In this document: piece after piece, positions 16,966 through 24,965 of the stretch
Position numbering within the stretch: position 1 is the first letter of the stretch
Layout: every line of letters begins with the position of its first letter
DNA from: Paractinoplanes ferrugineus
Lineage (GTDB): Bacteria > Actinomycetota > Actinomycetes > Mycobacteriales > Micromonosporaceae
DNA: 64,000 nt
Direction: 5' to 3'
Assembly (NCBI RefSeq): GCF_016862195.1
Contig: NZ_BOMM01000035.1
Coordinates: forward strand, 1 to 64,000
The notes under the pieces: model-generated
Told to the model about the DNA's origin: nothing
What the model saw: only the letters and a program-made list of their open reading frames with translations
The model's database searches: none
Made by a program: the position numbers and the translations under genes

Positions 16966-17706
16966 ATGCGCAGCGAGCTCTTTTCGGCGGAAAACCTGGA
17001 GAAGGAGTCGGCCCAGCCCGGGTTGCGTCTGCAGAACTCGAAGCTGCTCAAGGCCGAGCTGAACGGCGAGTTCATGGCTCGCCAGGGCTCGATGGTCGCG
17101 TACCAGGGCAACGTTCAGTTCGAGGCGCTGGGTTCCGGCGGCATCGGCAAGTTCATCAAATCCAAACTCACCGGCGAGGGTGTGCCGCTGATGCGGGTGC
17201 GCGGCACGGGTGACGTCTTCCTCGCCGAGCGCGCCGCCGACGTACACCTCATCGACCTCGAGCCGGGCGACGGCCTCTCCATCAACGGGGCCAACGTGCT
17301 CGCGTTCGAGTCGACCCTCAACTACGACATCAAGATGGTCGGCGGGGCCGGCATGATGTCCAACGCCGGCCTGTTCAACTGCGTCTTCAGCGGGCACGGC
17401 CGGATCGCGGTCACCACCAAGGGCACCCCGGTGGTGCTCAGCGTGGACCAGCCGACATACGTCGACCCGCAGGCCGCGATCTGCTGGTCGGCGAGCCTGC
17501 AGACCGGCTATCACCGCGCCGAGCAGCTCGGCCTGGGCACGCTGCTGGGCCGCTCCACCGGCGAGCGTTTCACGATGAGCTTCGCCGGTCAGGGCTTCGT
17601 GGTCGTGCAGCCCTCCGAGGAGCCCCCGGGTGGTCTTGCCGGCACCGGCAGCGGTCAGCAGTCCGGCCAGGGTGGCGGCCTGCTGGGCAACATCCTCGGC
17701 AACTAG
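16966..17706 (+). CDS. AIM24 family protein
   Basis: A 246-residue AIM24/TRAP-like beta-structured protein. The start ATG 16966 is fixed by a good AGGAGGA ribosome binding site at 16953-16959. Typical features are a Gly-rich beta core (GSMVAYQGNVQFEALGSGG; VRGTGDVFLAERAADVHLIDLEPG; LFNCVFSGHGRIAVTTKGTP) and a Gly/Gln-rich low-complexity tail. The biochemical role is unknown; the yeast relative is linked to inner-membrane organisation. Its stop overlaps the convergent pheA stop in CTAG. Confidence 0.92.
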   Translation: MRSELFSAENLEKESAQPGLRLQNSKLLKAELNGEFMARQGSMVAYQGNVQFEALGSGGIGKFIKSKLTGEGVPLMRVRGTGDVFLAERAADVHLIDLEPGDGLSINGANVLAFESTLNYDIKMVGGAGMMSNAGLFNCVFSGHGRIAVTTKGTPVVLSVDQPTYVDPQAAICWSASLQTGYHRAEQLGLGTLLGRSTGERFTMSFAGQGFVVVQPSEEPPGGLAGTGSGQQSGQGGGLLGNILGN

Positions 17707-18650
17707 GCGCTGTCGCCGGCTCGGAGGCGTGCCAGCCAGGCCGCCGAGTCGGCGAAGTCGGTGTCCGAGAGGCCGGGCGGGGACGGCACCGGCTCCTCCG
17801 GGGTGAGCCTGTGCCGCGGATAGCTGCCGAGGAAACGCACCTCGGCGCAGACGCGGCGCAGGCCCTTCAGGGCCTCGCCCATCCTGGTCTCGGCCACGTG
17901 CCCGGTGCAATCGAGGAAGAAGACGTACGTACCGAGCTGCTCACCGGTGGGCCGCGACTCGATCCGGGATAGGTTGACGCCGCGCACCGAGAGTTCGGTG
18001 AGCACCGACAGCAGGGCTCCGACCTGGTCGTGCCGGATCGACAGAGCGAGCGACGTGACGTCGTCGCCGGTCGGCTCGGTGGCCGGGCCGGGGCGGGTGA
18101 GCAGGGCGAAGCGGGTGACCGCGTCGGAGTGGTCGGCGACCTTCTCGGCCAGCACGGTCAGCCGGTTGCGCGGCACCCCGATCGGCGCGCACAGGGCCGC
18201 GTCGAACTCCCCGGCGGCCGCGGCGATCGCGGCGGCCGCGTTGGACAGCACGTCGATCACGGTCGCGTCGGGCGTGTGCGCGCGCAGCCAGTTGCGGCAC
18301 TGAGCGGACGCCTGCGGGTGCGCGGCGATCGTCCGGATGTCGGCGAGCGGCGTGAGCGATCGGGCCGCCAGCACGAACTCAACCGGCAGCACGACCTCCC
18401 GCGTGATCATCAGTGGGCTGCCGGTGGCCAGTTCGTCCAGGGTGACCGGGATGGCGCCGCCCACCGAGTTCTCCAGCGGGACCAGCGCGGCGTCGGCGTC
18501 CCCGCTGCGCACCGCCTCGAGCGCCTCGGGCACGCTGCGTGCCGGCGTGCGCAGCCCGTGCTCGGCGGCGGGGATGGTGCGCAGGGCGGCCTCGGTGAAG
18601 GTGCCCTCGGGACCGAGGTAGACGAAACGGGTCGGCGGGGTTCCGGGCAT
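17703..18650 (-). CDS. pheA: prephenate dehydratase
   Basis: A 315-residue monofunctional prephenate dehydratase converting prephenate to phenylpyruvate in phenylalanine synthesis. The N-terminal YLGPEGTFTEAAL and LVPLENSVGGAI signatures, and the catalytic Thr-Arg-Phe motif in DAVTRFALL, are present. A regulatory ACT domain follows (about 205-285), with the Phe-binding ESRP motif in LSRIESRPT. A C-terminal Pro-rich extension follows. No chorismate mutase domain, as usual for actinobacteria. Feedback inhibition by Phe is expected from the ACT domain. Confidence 0.97.
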   Translation of the reverse strand: MPGTPPTRFVYLGPEGTFTEAALRTIPAAEHGLRTPARSVPEALEAVRSGDADAALVPLENSVGGAIPVTLDELATGSPLMITREVVLPVEFVLAARSLTPLADIRTIAAHPQASAQCRNWLRAHTPDATVIDVLSNAAAAIAAAAGEFDAALCAPIGVPRNRLTVLAEKVADHSDAVTRFALLTRPGPATEPTGDDVTSLALSIRHDQVGALLSVLTELSVRGVNLSRIESRPTGEQLGTYVFFLDCTGHVAETRMGEALKGLRRVCAEVRFLGSYPRHRLTPEEPVPSPPGLSDTDFADSAAWLARLRAGDSA

Positions 18651-18739
18651 GCCGCGATTCTAGGCGCCGCCCGTTCCCGACCCGCCTACCAGCGGGCGCC
18701 GCTCGTTCCTGCATCAGCGGGGCGCCGCCCGGCCGGCGG

Positions 18740-19435
18740 TCAGAAGCCGCAGGCCAGCACTCGGATGCCGGGCGGGGCCGAAGTCTGCACCGGCGCGATG
18801 CAGACTTCGGAGCCGGCCGCGACGATCGCCAGGGTGGCGTCTTTGCCTCTGGTGACGACCATCAGCGGCTCGAGCTGATCGGGGTTCGAACCGGACACCT
18901 CGACCGCGCTGAACGACCAGTCGGTCGCGCAGTACGGTCCGTTGACGACCTTCAGGGTGGCCTTCGGGACGCCTGCCTGCTTCTTCAGCAGGTCGAGGAT
19001 CTGGACGTTGGTGGGTGAGCCGGTGCAGCGGGGTGCCGGCGTCGGCCGAGGCGTCGGCGAGACGGTCTCGGGCCCGAGCTTTGTCGGCGCGACCGTCGGA
19101 TACCTATAAGTCGGATATGTCCGACCAGGCACCCCAGGGAACGCGGGCTGCCCGGGAAGCCCGGTCTGCCCGGGGAAAGGCTGCCCGGGAAAACCGGTCT
19201 GGCCGGGCGCGGGCTGGCCGGGCAGGAGGGTCTGGCCGGGAAGCGGTGTCTGGCCGAGTGGCGGCAAGCCCAGCGACGGCGGGAGCGTCAACGGCACCGC
19301 ACTCTGGCTCGCATTGAGCGGCGGCGATGAAGGAAGTTCCCGCGGCGGCTTCCCGCAGCTGGTCAACAGCAGTAGGCCCAAGGTGGCGGGGATCAGCATG
19401 CGGGGGATGAGGCGTGTGTGGGGGGACACGCGCAC
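18740..19435 (-). CDS. lipoprotein with PGQ-rich collagen-like linker
   Basis: A 231-residue putative lipoprotein. The signal peptide ends in LLTSC with Cys27 as the lipidated residue. Residues about 60-115 form a low-complexity stretch of repeated P-G-Q-T/P units (GQTPLPGQTLLPGQPAPGQ and similar), then a Pro/Thr region and a compact C-terminal domain of about 90 residues with three cysteines (CTGSPTN, YCATDW, CIAPV). That domain is not assigned. It follows the ACT gene by 18 bases on the same strand and is probably cotranscribed with it. Confidence 0.78.
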   Translation of the reverse strand: MRVSPHTRLIPRMLIPATLGLLLLTSCGKPPRELPSSPPLNASQSAVPLTLPPSLGLPPLGQTPLPGQTLLPGQPAPGQTGFPGQPFPGQTGLPGQPAFPGVPGRTYPTYRYPTVAPTKLGPETVSPTPRPTPAPRCTGSPTNVQILDLLKKQAGVPKATLKVVNGPYCATDWSFSAVEVSGSNPDQLEPLMVVTRGKDATLAIVAAGSEVCIAPVQTSAPPGIRVLACGF

Positions 19436-19453
19436 ATGTTAGGCGTGCACGCC

Positions 19454-19843
19454 TCAGGAAGCGATGCGGTGCCCGGCCGCGGTGAGGGTGTCGACCGCCT
19501 CGCTCAGCCGCACGGCCGGCACGAGAAGATAGTCGGTCGTGTAGGTCGAGAACGTGACGATGTTGACCCGGGCCTCAGCCAGCGGGCCGATCAGGGAGGC
19601 CAGCACCCCGGTCAGGGCCAGGTCGAGCGGGCCGACCACACGCAGGCAGCGCCAGGCGGTGTCGGCGGTCGCGTCGTCCGGCACCCGGTCGGCCGGGCAG
19701 ATGATCGACAACTCGTCGGGCGCCCAACTGAGCGAGATGACGCCCTTTTCGTCCGGACCGGCGGCCAGTGAAGCCGGAATCGGCGAGCCGGCCGGAAGCC
19801 GACACACCGCGTACTCCTCCGGTAGCAGATCTAGATCGAGCAT
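19454..19843 (-). CDS. ACT domain-containing protein
   Basis: A 129-residue protein carrying paired ACT-like (CASTOR/ACT_7) units, including VVGPLDLALTGVLASLIGPLAEARVNIVTFSTYTTDYLLVP, the classic ACT helix and strand pattern. Such stand-alone proteins bind amino acids and act as sensors. Its closeness to pheA suggests, but does not prove, an aromatic amino acid ligand. First gene of a probable two-gene operon with the lipoprotein. Confidence 0.85.
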   Translation of the reverse strand: MLDLDLLPEEYAVCRLPAGSPIPASLAAGPDEKGVISLSWAPDELSIICPADRVPDDATADTAWRCLRVVGPLDLALTGVLASLIGPLAEARVNIVTFSTYTTDYLLVPAVRLSEAVDTLTAAGHRIAS

Positions 19844-19904
19844 TAACGCAGACTACGGTTTTGTTTCGTCAATGCCCAACGCTCGCAGTGCGGCAAACGC
19901 CACA

Positions 19905-20363
19905 TCAACGCACCGGCGAGAAAAACGTCAGCGAGCCGGCCACCTCGTCGTTGTGCAGCAGCGGAGTGGTGATCGCGTCGACGGTGAGCGGCGGCTCGCC
20001 CGGGATGGGCGCCACCCGCAGCAATCCACGGGCCAGGCGCTTGCTGCGGATTGCCAGCAGCGGCGGGATCTTTTCCACGTCGGCCTCGTCGAGCGCGGCC
20101 GCGAGGGCGGTGAAATCGATCAGGCGGATCGCGGTGCTGAGGGGCTGCCCGACCACTTCGATCGGTTTACCCAGGCCGAACAGCTCGCTGCACGAGACGG
20201 ACAGCGCCAGGATCGTGGTGGTGGTGTCGATCACCAGGCACGGCTCGGGGGCCTCGGTCACCGTCGAGGTCCAACGGTCGACGCTCGTGACGAACTCGGC
20301 CTCGGCCGGTGTCCGTGCCTGCGGCACGAACGCTCCTGAGAGGGAGAGCTCGATGTGACCCAC
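19905..20363 (-). CDS. PAS-domain protein
   Basis: A 152-residue single-domain PAS-like protein. The segment CLVIDTTTTILALSVSCSELFG (strand, helix, then the FG motif) followed by LSTAIRLIDFTALAAAL is typical of PAS. There is no kinase, HTH or membrane part. GTG at 20363 was chosen because GAGGAGG is five bases upstream; an upstream in-frame ATG at 20390 lies inside a hairpin and has no ribosome binding site. The ligand and partner are unknown. Confidence 0.72.
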   Translation of the reverse strand: MGHIELSLSGAFVPQARTPAEAEFVTSVDRWTSTVTEAPEPCLVIDTTTTILALSVSCSELFGLGKPIEVVGQPLSTAIRLIDFTALAAALDEADVEKIPPLLAIRSKRLARGLLRVAPIPGEPPLTVDAITTPLLHNDEVAGSLTFFSPVR

Positions 20364-20389
20364 CCGGTCCTCCTCGCTCCTTCGGATCA

Positions 20390-20427
20390 TGAAGTTGACG
20401 CCACGCGTGGGCGCGGCGTCAACTTCA
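20390..20427 (-). terminator. long perfect hairpin between NERD-like and PAS genes
   Basis: Arms TGAAGTTGACGCC (20390-20402) and its exact reverse complement (20415-20427) form a 13-bp stem, with three more pairs possible inside the 12-base loop. It follows the NERD-like gene (ending at 20447) on the minus strand, so a terminator is the simplest reading. An operator for the PAS gene is the alternative, as it lies about 27-64 bases upstream of that start. Confidence 0.6.
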
Positions 20428-20446
20428 CGACTGCACGGAAGGAACG

Positions 20447-21184
20447 TTACCGGCGTGCTGGGCGCTTGTCAGCGGCCGTTTGTCCGTCAGGGTGCCACCG
20501 GTAGTCGCCGGCCGGGCGGTATGGCGCGTTTGCCCAGGTAGCGGGGTGGTGCGCGACGGCGGAAAGCTTGCTGGCGGTGGCCGGCGAGATGCGCGAGCCG
20601 CCCGCGATCAGCAGCCGGTCGAGCTCCTTGTCGGTCGAGACGAGGACCTCCTTCGGCAGGCCGTGCACGCTGATCACGCCGGAGCCGACGAAGGTCAGCA
20701 CGGGGGTGACCGGCACGGACAGGCCGACCGCGGCGGAGAGTGCCTTGCTGGCGCGGCGGGATTCCCGGCGGGCCTCGGCGATGTAAGCCGGGCGCTTGCC
20801 GTTGATCTGCACGACGTCGCCGGCGATGAGCACGCGGGCCCGGCCGTGGTCGGCCACGGTCACCGCGTAGATGCCGCCCGGACCGATGGCCAGGAATCCG
20901 GCACGGTCGTCGGCGAGATCGGGTTCGGAGTAGACCTGCGCGTCGGTGCGCGGCCAGTCCACGATGTGCCAGTTGGGACCCAGTCGATCGAGGCGGGTCA
21001 GCGCGCGAGCGCCGGCGGCTTCGAGTCGGCGGGCGTCACGCTCGGCACGACGGCGTCGGGCCCACTCGGCGGGCGACGGGCGGGCCGCCGGGTCGAGGGG
21101 GGTTGGGGGCGGGACTGGACGATCGAGCGTAGGTAGCGCCTTTGTGGAGGGCGCGGGAAGGGCTGGGCGCGGGAAGACAGTCAC
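20447..21184 (-). CDS. NERD-like (nuclease-related) domain protein
   Basis: A 245-residue protein. GTG 21184 is fixed by a GGAGG five bases upstream. A Pro-rich N-terminus is followed by an Arg-rich helix (AEWARRRRAERDARRLEAAG) and an alpha/beta domain. In that domain DDRAGFLAIGPGGIYAVTVADHGRARVLIAGDVVQING resembles the nuclease-related NERD core, where a G-P-x-G-v-y-v-i strand carries the catalytic region. The expected catalytic acidic and Lys residues are not clearly present, so it may be inactive or only distantly related. Confidence 0.55.
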   Translation of the reverse strand: MTVFPRPALPAPSTKALPTLDRPVPPPTPLDPAARPSPAEWARRRRAERDARRLEAAGARALTRLDRLGPNWHIVDWPRTDAQVYSEPDLADDRAGFLAIGPGGIYAVTVADHGRARVLIAGDVVQINGKRPAYIAEARRESRRASKALSAAVGLSVPVTPVLTFVGSGVISVHGLPKEVLVSTDKELDRLLIAGGSRISPATASKLSAVAHHPATWANAPYRPAGDYRWHPDGQTAADKRPARR

Positions 21185-21471
21185 TGCGACCTCCGGCAAA
21201 AGGTCTCTTCGGGCTCTCTTTTCACTACCGTACGTGCATGCCCCGGTACGGAGGCAAGACATCGTGGCGAAAGAGGCTGGAGTGAGTGGGGATGAATGCC
21301 GCATTCACGCACGAATTTTTCTTGCGGATGGTGCATCGCGGCGTTCTCTCCCCGGTTCGGCAGCTTCGAGCACAAAGCTTTCAAGTACGAAGTTAGCCTC
21401 ACCTTCGCTCGCGCGCACCGATGTCTCATGATCTAGTCAGAACGTCATCAAGCGAACGCGAGGAGTACGGG

Positions 21472-22671
21472 GTGAACTACGTCGACAGCGAGGTCGGTCC
21501 GCTGCGTACGGTCCTGCTCCATCGGCCCGGTGCGGAGTTGGCCCGGCTGACCCCGCGAAACAACGACTCACTGCTTTTCGACGGCATCCCCTGGGTGGGT
21601 CGTGCCCAGGAGGAGCACGACCGGTTCGCGGAGGCTCTGCGCGATCGTGGCGTCGAGGTGCTCTACCTCGCCGACCTGCTCACCGAGACGCTCGCGGTGG
21701 CGGAGGCACGCGCCGAACTGACCGGCGCGGTGCTCGACGACCGCCGGCTCGGCGACACCCTGCGCGACTCGGTCGGCCGCTACCTCGCCGATCAGGACCC
21801 GCGCCGGCTCGCTGACGTGCTGATGGCCGGGCTCGCCCACCGGGAGCTGAAGCCGGGCCCGGGTGGCCTCGTCTACGAGCTCATGGACGAGCACGACTTC
21901 ATCATCGATCCGTTGCCCAACCTCCTGTTCACCCGGGACTCGTCGGTGTGGGTGCGCGACCGGGTCGCGGTGACCAGCCTGGCCATGCCGGCCCGGCAGC
22001 GCGAGACCACGCTCACCCGGGCGATCTACCGCTATCACCCGCGGTTCGCCGGAGTGGAGCTGCTCTACGACCCGGCTCTGGAGCATGTCGAGGGCGGCGA
22101 CGTGCTGGTACTGGCGCCGGACGTGCTGGCCATCGGGGTCGGCGAGCGCACCACGCCGGCCGGCGCCGAGCGGCTGGCCCGGCGGGTCTTCGCGGCGGGT
22201 CTGGCGCACACCATCCTGGTGGTGCCGATCACCCAGGAACGAGCCACCATGCACCTCGACACCGTGTGCACGATGGTCGACACGGACGCGGTGGTGATGT
22301 ACCCGTACGTGGCGGACACGCTCCGCGCGTACACCGTCAAATCGGACGCCGGTGGTGAGCCGCGCGCCCTGGCCCCGCGCCCGTTCCTGGAAGCCGCCGC
22401 CGACGCGATGGGCATCGATCGGTTGCGGGTGATCGACACCGGCCTCGACCCGGTCACCGCCGAGCGCGAGCAGTGGGACGACGGAAACAACACCCTCGCG
22501 ATCGCGCCGCGGCTGTGCGTGGCCTACGAGCGCAACATCGAGACCAATGCCCAACTCGAGCGGGCCGGCATCGAGGTGGTCCGGATCAGCGGTTCGGAGT
22601 TGGGCAGCGGCCGTGGCGGCCCGAGGTGCATGAGCTGCCCGGTCGAGCGCGCTCCGCTCAGCGCACAGTGA
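21472..22671 (+). CDS. arcA: arginine deiminase
   Basis: A 399-residue arginine deiminase converting L-arginine to citrulline and ammonia. All hallmark segments are present: LRTVLLHRPG (11-20), FTRDSSVWV (153-161) with Asp155, EGGD (207-210), His261 and Asp263 in MHLDTVCTM, and the catalytic Cys386 in RCMSCP near the C-terminus. GTG 21472 gives the standard N-terminus (NYVDSEVG) and has GAGGAG upstream; an ATG at 21421 would add 17 residues. No arcB, arcC or antiporter gene accompanies it. The 287 bases upstream hold its promoter and that of the divergent NERD-like gene. Confidence 0.96.
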   Translation: MNYVDSEVGPLRTVLLHRPGAELARLTPRNNDSLLFDGIPWVGRAQEEHDRFAEALRDRGVEVLYLADLLTETLAVAEARAELTGAVLDDRRLGDTLRDSVGRYLADQDPRRLADVLMAGLAHRELKPGPGGLVYELMDEHDFIIDPLPNLLFTRDSSVWVRDRVAVTSLAMPARQRETTLTRAIYRYHPRFAGVELLYDPALEHVEGGDVLVLAPDVLAIGVGERTTPAGAERLARRVFAAGLAHTILVVPITQERATMHLDTVCTMVDTDAVVMYPYVADTLRAYTVKSDAGGEPRALAPRPFLEAAADAMGIDRLRVIDTGLDPVTAEREQWDDGNNTLAIAPRLCVAYERNIETNAQLERAGIEVVRISGSELGSGRGGPRCMSCPVERAPLSAQ

Positions 22672-22799
22672 CTTCCGAGACCACGAGCGAGGGCGTCGGC
22701 CGTCGACCGTGAACGCCGACGAGCCGGGGCGCTGCGCATCGGGATCGAGCTGCCGCCGTAGACCGACGTGCAGCCCAGAGCAGATACCGGGGCACCCGG

Positions 22800-22835
22800 C
22801 GGAGCGGTCCAACCCGGCTGTTTCGAACCGCTCCG
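22800..22835. terminator. hairpin between convergent arcA and DUF5926 genes
   Basis: Nine-bp perfect stem: CGGAGCGGT at 22800-22808 pairs with ACCGCTCCG at 22827-22835. It lies just before the stop of the minus-strand DUF5926 gene and 129 bases after arcA. It could terminate transcription in both directions. Confidence 0.55.
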
Positions 22836-22845
22836 TCGGCAGGGC

Positions 22846-23724
22846 TCAGCGCAACGTCAGCTGGCGGCCGATCAGGCCCTGCTTGGCGCGCCGGGCGTCG
22901 GCGTCGAGCGGACCGGTCTCGGCCAGGGTGTCGGCGTAACGCTTGGCGAAGTCGGCGACCGGCGTCTCCCAGTCGGCGCCCTCGGCCTCACCCGGGATGT
23001 CCCACACCGGCACGAGCAGGCCGTGCGCCCGGAACATGCCGGCGAACTTGGTGTTCTCGGCGAGCAGCAGGTCGCCCGCGGCGGACAGCCGGGCCAGGGC
23101 GTCCAACGCCTGGTCCTCGGCTTCCGGCAGCACCCAGCGCACGTGGCCCTTGTCCGGGGCCACCCGGCACCAGTACGCCGCCTTGGCCGCCGCCAGCCGC
23201 ACAGTGGGGTAGATCGACGCGTTGGCCCGTTCGAGGGACGCCTTCACGTTCGGGTCCTCGGCCTGGTCGGCGTCGAGCCAGTACTCGAAGCCCTCCTGCA
23301 TGGTGATCTCGAGCGGGCCGTCGACCAGGATGTCCTGCAGGCGCGGACCCGCACCGGGCAGGGCCGGCACCGACACCGTGCCGCCGGGCTCGGTGCGCAG
23401 GGCGGCCAGGATCGCCACCGACAGGTCGCGGGAGACGTCCCCCGACTGGACGTGCCGCTGGAGGCCGATGAACACCCGGCCGTCCGTGCGGGTCATCGCC
23501 GGCCAGGCCATCGGCAGCACAGTCGACAGCGTGACCGGACGGTCGCCGTACTCCTCGATGATCTCGGGCTTGAGGGTCAGCGGCGCCGAGGCGGCCGGGA
23601 CCAGCTCACGGAGGGCGATCCACTCCGTCTCGTCCGCGAGTCCTTCGAAAGGACGGGCGACGAAGATGTCGCGCACCTTCTCACGCTTGGGTGCGGTTTG
23701 GCGTTGGTTGCGACGCTTGCTCAC
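22846..23724 (-). CDS. DUF5926 family protein
   Basis: A 292-residue cytoplasmic protein of a family confined to actinobacteria (DUF5926). A short basic N-terminus (SKRRNQRQTAPKREKVRD) is followed by FVARPFEGLADETEWIALRELVPAASAPL and a long alpha/beta body with no catalytic motif I recognise. The GTG at 23724 is the likely start. In other actinobacteria the basic N-terminus sometimes precedes an SEC-C-like motif, but I see no zinc ligands here. Function unknown. Confidence 0.82.
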   Translation of the reverse strand: MSKRRNQRQTAPKREKVRDIFVARPFEGLADETEWIALRELVPAASAPLTLKPEIIEEYGDRPVTLSTVLPMAWPAMTRTDGRVFIGLQRHVQSGDVSRDLSVAILAALRTEPGGTVSVPALPGAGPRLQDILVDGPLEITMQEGFEYWLDADQAEDPNVKASLERANASIYPTVRLAAAKAAYWCRVAPDKGHVRWVLPEAEDQALDALARLSAAGDLLLAENTKFAGMFRAHGLLVPVWDIPGEAEGADWETPVADFAKRYADTLAETGPLDADARRAKQGLIGRQLTLR

Positions 23725-23762
23725 GGCGAGACAGCCTAGGCGCTTCGCTCCGGAAGAGAAAT

Positions 23763-24881
23763 TCAGGCGCGCGGCAGGCGGACCTCGGCGGTGGTGCCGC
23801 CGCCCGGCCGGGGACGCAGCGAGACCCAGCCCTGCTGACGCTCCACCAGGCGGCGCACCAGGTAGAGGCCCAGGCCCGCGCCGGGATGCGGGCGCCGCTC
23901 GCCGCCCTCGGCCTGCCAGTAGCGCTCGAAGGCCCGTTCGACGTGTTCGGGGCTGATGCCGGTGCCCCGATCGGAGAGGCGGAAGCGCAGCGTCTCCCCG
24001 TCGGCGGCGGCGCACAGCTCGATCCGGCTGTCCGGCGGTGAGTTCTTCTCGGCGTTGGTGGCCAGCTCGGTGAGGATGGTGGCGATCGAGTCGCGATCTC
24101 CGTACGCCTTCGGCAGCTCCGGGGGCAGGTTGTCCACCCGGATGCGGTGCCGCAGGACGGCCGGCAGTTCGTCGACGGCGCCGCGCAGCGTCTCGGTGAG
24201 GTCGAACGGGCCGATCGTCCCGCCACCGATCTCGCCGTCCTCGCTGACCGCCGACAGCAGCCGGTCGACCAGGCGGGCCAGCTCGCCGGCCCGGGTGCCG
24301 ACCACCCGCACCGCCTCCTGGCGACCCTTCTCGCCGAGCGTGTCCCAATGGTTGGTGAGCGTGTCGGCATAGCCCTTGATGACCGTCACCGGGGTGCGCA
24401 GCTCATGACTGGTCACCGCCACCCACAGGTCGCGGTTTTCCTGGCGGCGGGCCTGGTCGGCGTCGGCGGACAGGCCGCGCTGGGTGGCGTAGAGCCGGCC
24501 CAGGAGGGCGCCGAGCAGTTCGAGCACGGCGTGCAGCTCGGGGCTCGGCTCGGGGGTCTGGGCGCCGAAGTAGACGTGCAGGGAACCGACCGCTTCGTCG
24601 CCGGCCATGCACTTGACGTCGAAGACGCCACGCAGGTCACCGAAGATCGGGCCGCCGTCGACCCGGCGGCCGATCGCGGGGGCGAACGCGCCGCTCGCGG
24701 CCACCACCCGGCCGTGGCCGGGCGAGTATTCGACGAAGCCGGCCCCGAGGCCGCCCAGCACCTCTTCGGCGAGATGGACGACCCGTTGCACCACAGGCAG
24801 ACCCGTCTCGCCGGCGTTGAGCCGATCGAGGACCGCGATCTGACCCCGGGTCAGCGCGGCGTAGTCGGGACGCTGCGGCAT
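23763..24881 (-). CDS. soluble GAF-type sensor histidine kinase
   Basis: A 372-residue kinase. The N-terminal half (about 25-130) looks like a GAF domain. HisKA has the phospho-acceptor His159 in TSHELRTP, and an HATPase_c domain follows with N-box (ILTELATNAEKNS), G1 (SDRGTGIS) and G2 (GAGLGLYLV). No transmembrane segment, so it probably senses a cytoplasmic small ligand or redox state. No response regulator is adjacent, so it is an orphan whose partner is elsewhere. Confidence 0.9.
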   Translation of the reverse strand: MPQRPDYAALTRGQIAVLDRLNAGETGLPVVQRVVHLAEEVLGGLGAGFVEYSPGHGRVVAASGAFAPAIGRRVDGGPIFGDLRGVFDVKCMAGDEAVGSLHVYFGAQTPEPSPELHAVLELLGALLGRLYATQRGLSADADQARRQENRDLWVAVTSHELRTPVTVIKGYADTLTNHWDTLGEKGRQEAVRVVGTRAGELARLVDRLLSAVSEDGEIGGGTIGPFDLTETLRGAVDELPAVLRHRIRVDNLPPELPKAYGDRDSIATILTELATNAEKNSPPDSRIELCAAADGETLRFRLSDRGTGISPEHVERAFERYWQAEGGERRPHPGAGLGLYLVRRLVERQQGWVSLRPRPGGGTTAEVRLPRA

Positions 24882-24965
24882 GTCTGCGAGTCTGCCTCGC
24901 TTCCTTCGTTTTCGGCAGAGCCGGAGACGCGGATCTTGCTCGGATTCACCGTACCGTGGTCGAGC

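Noticed and set aside
18880..18900. GGTTCGAACC-like tRNA T-arm
   Set aside because: It lies inside a coding sequence and has no cloverleaf around it. No tRNA gene was found in the window.
21385..21405. IdeR-like iron box upstream of arcA
   Set aside because: About 12 of 19 positions match the 19-base consensus; too weak to call and with no known iron link for this gene.
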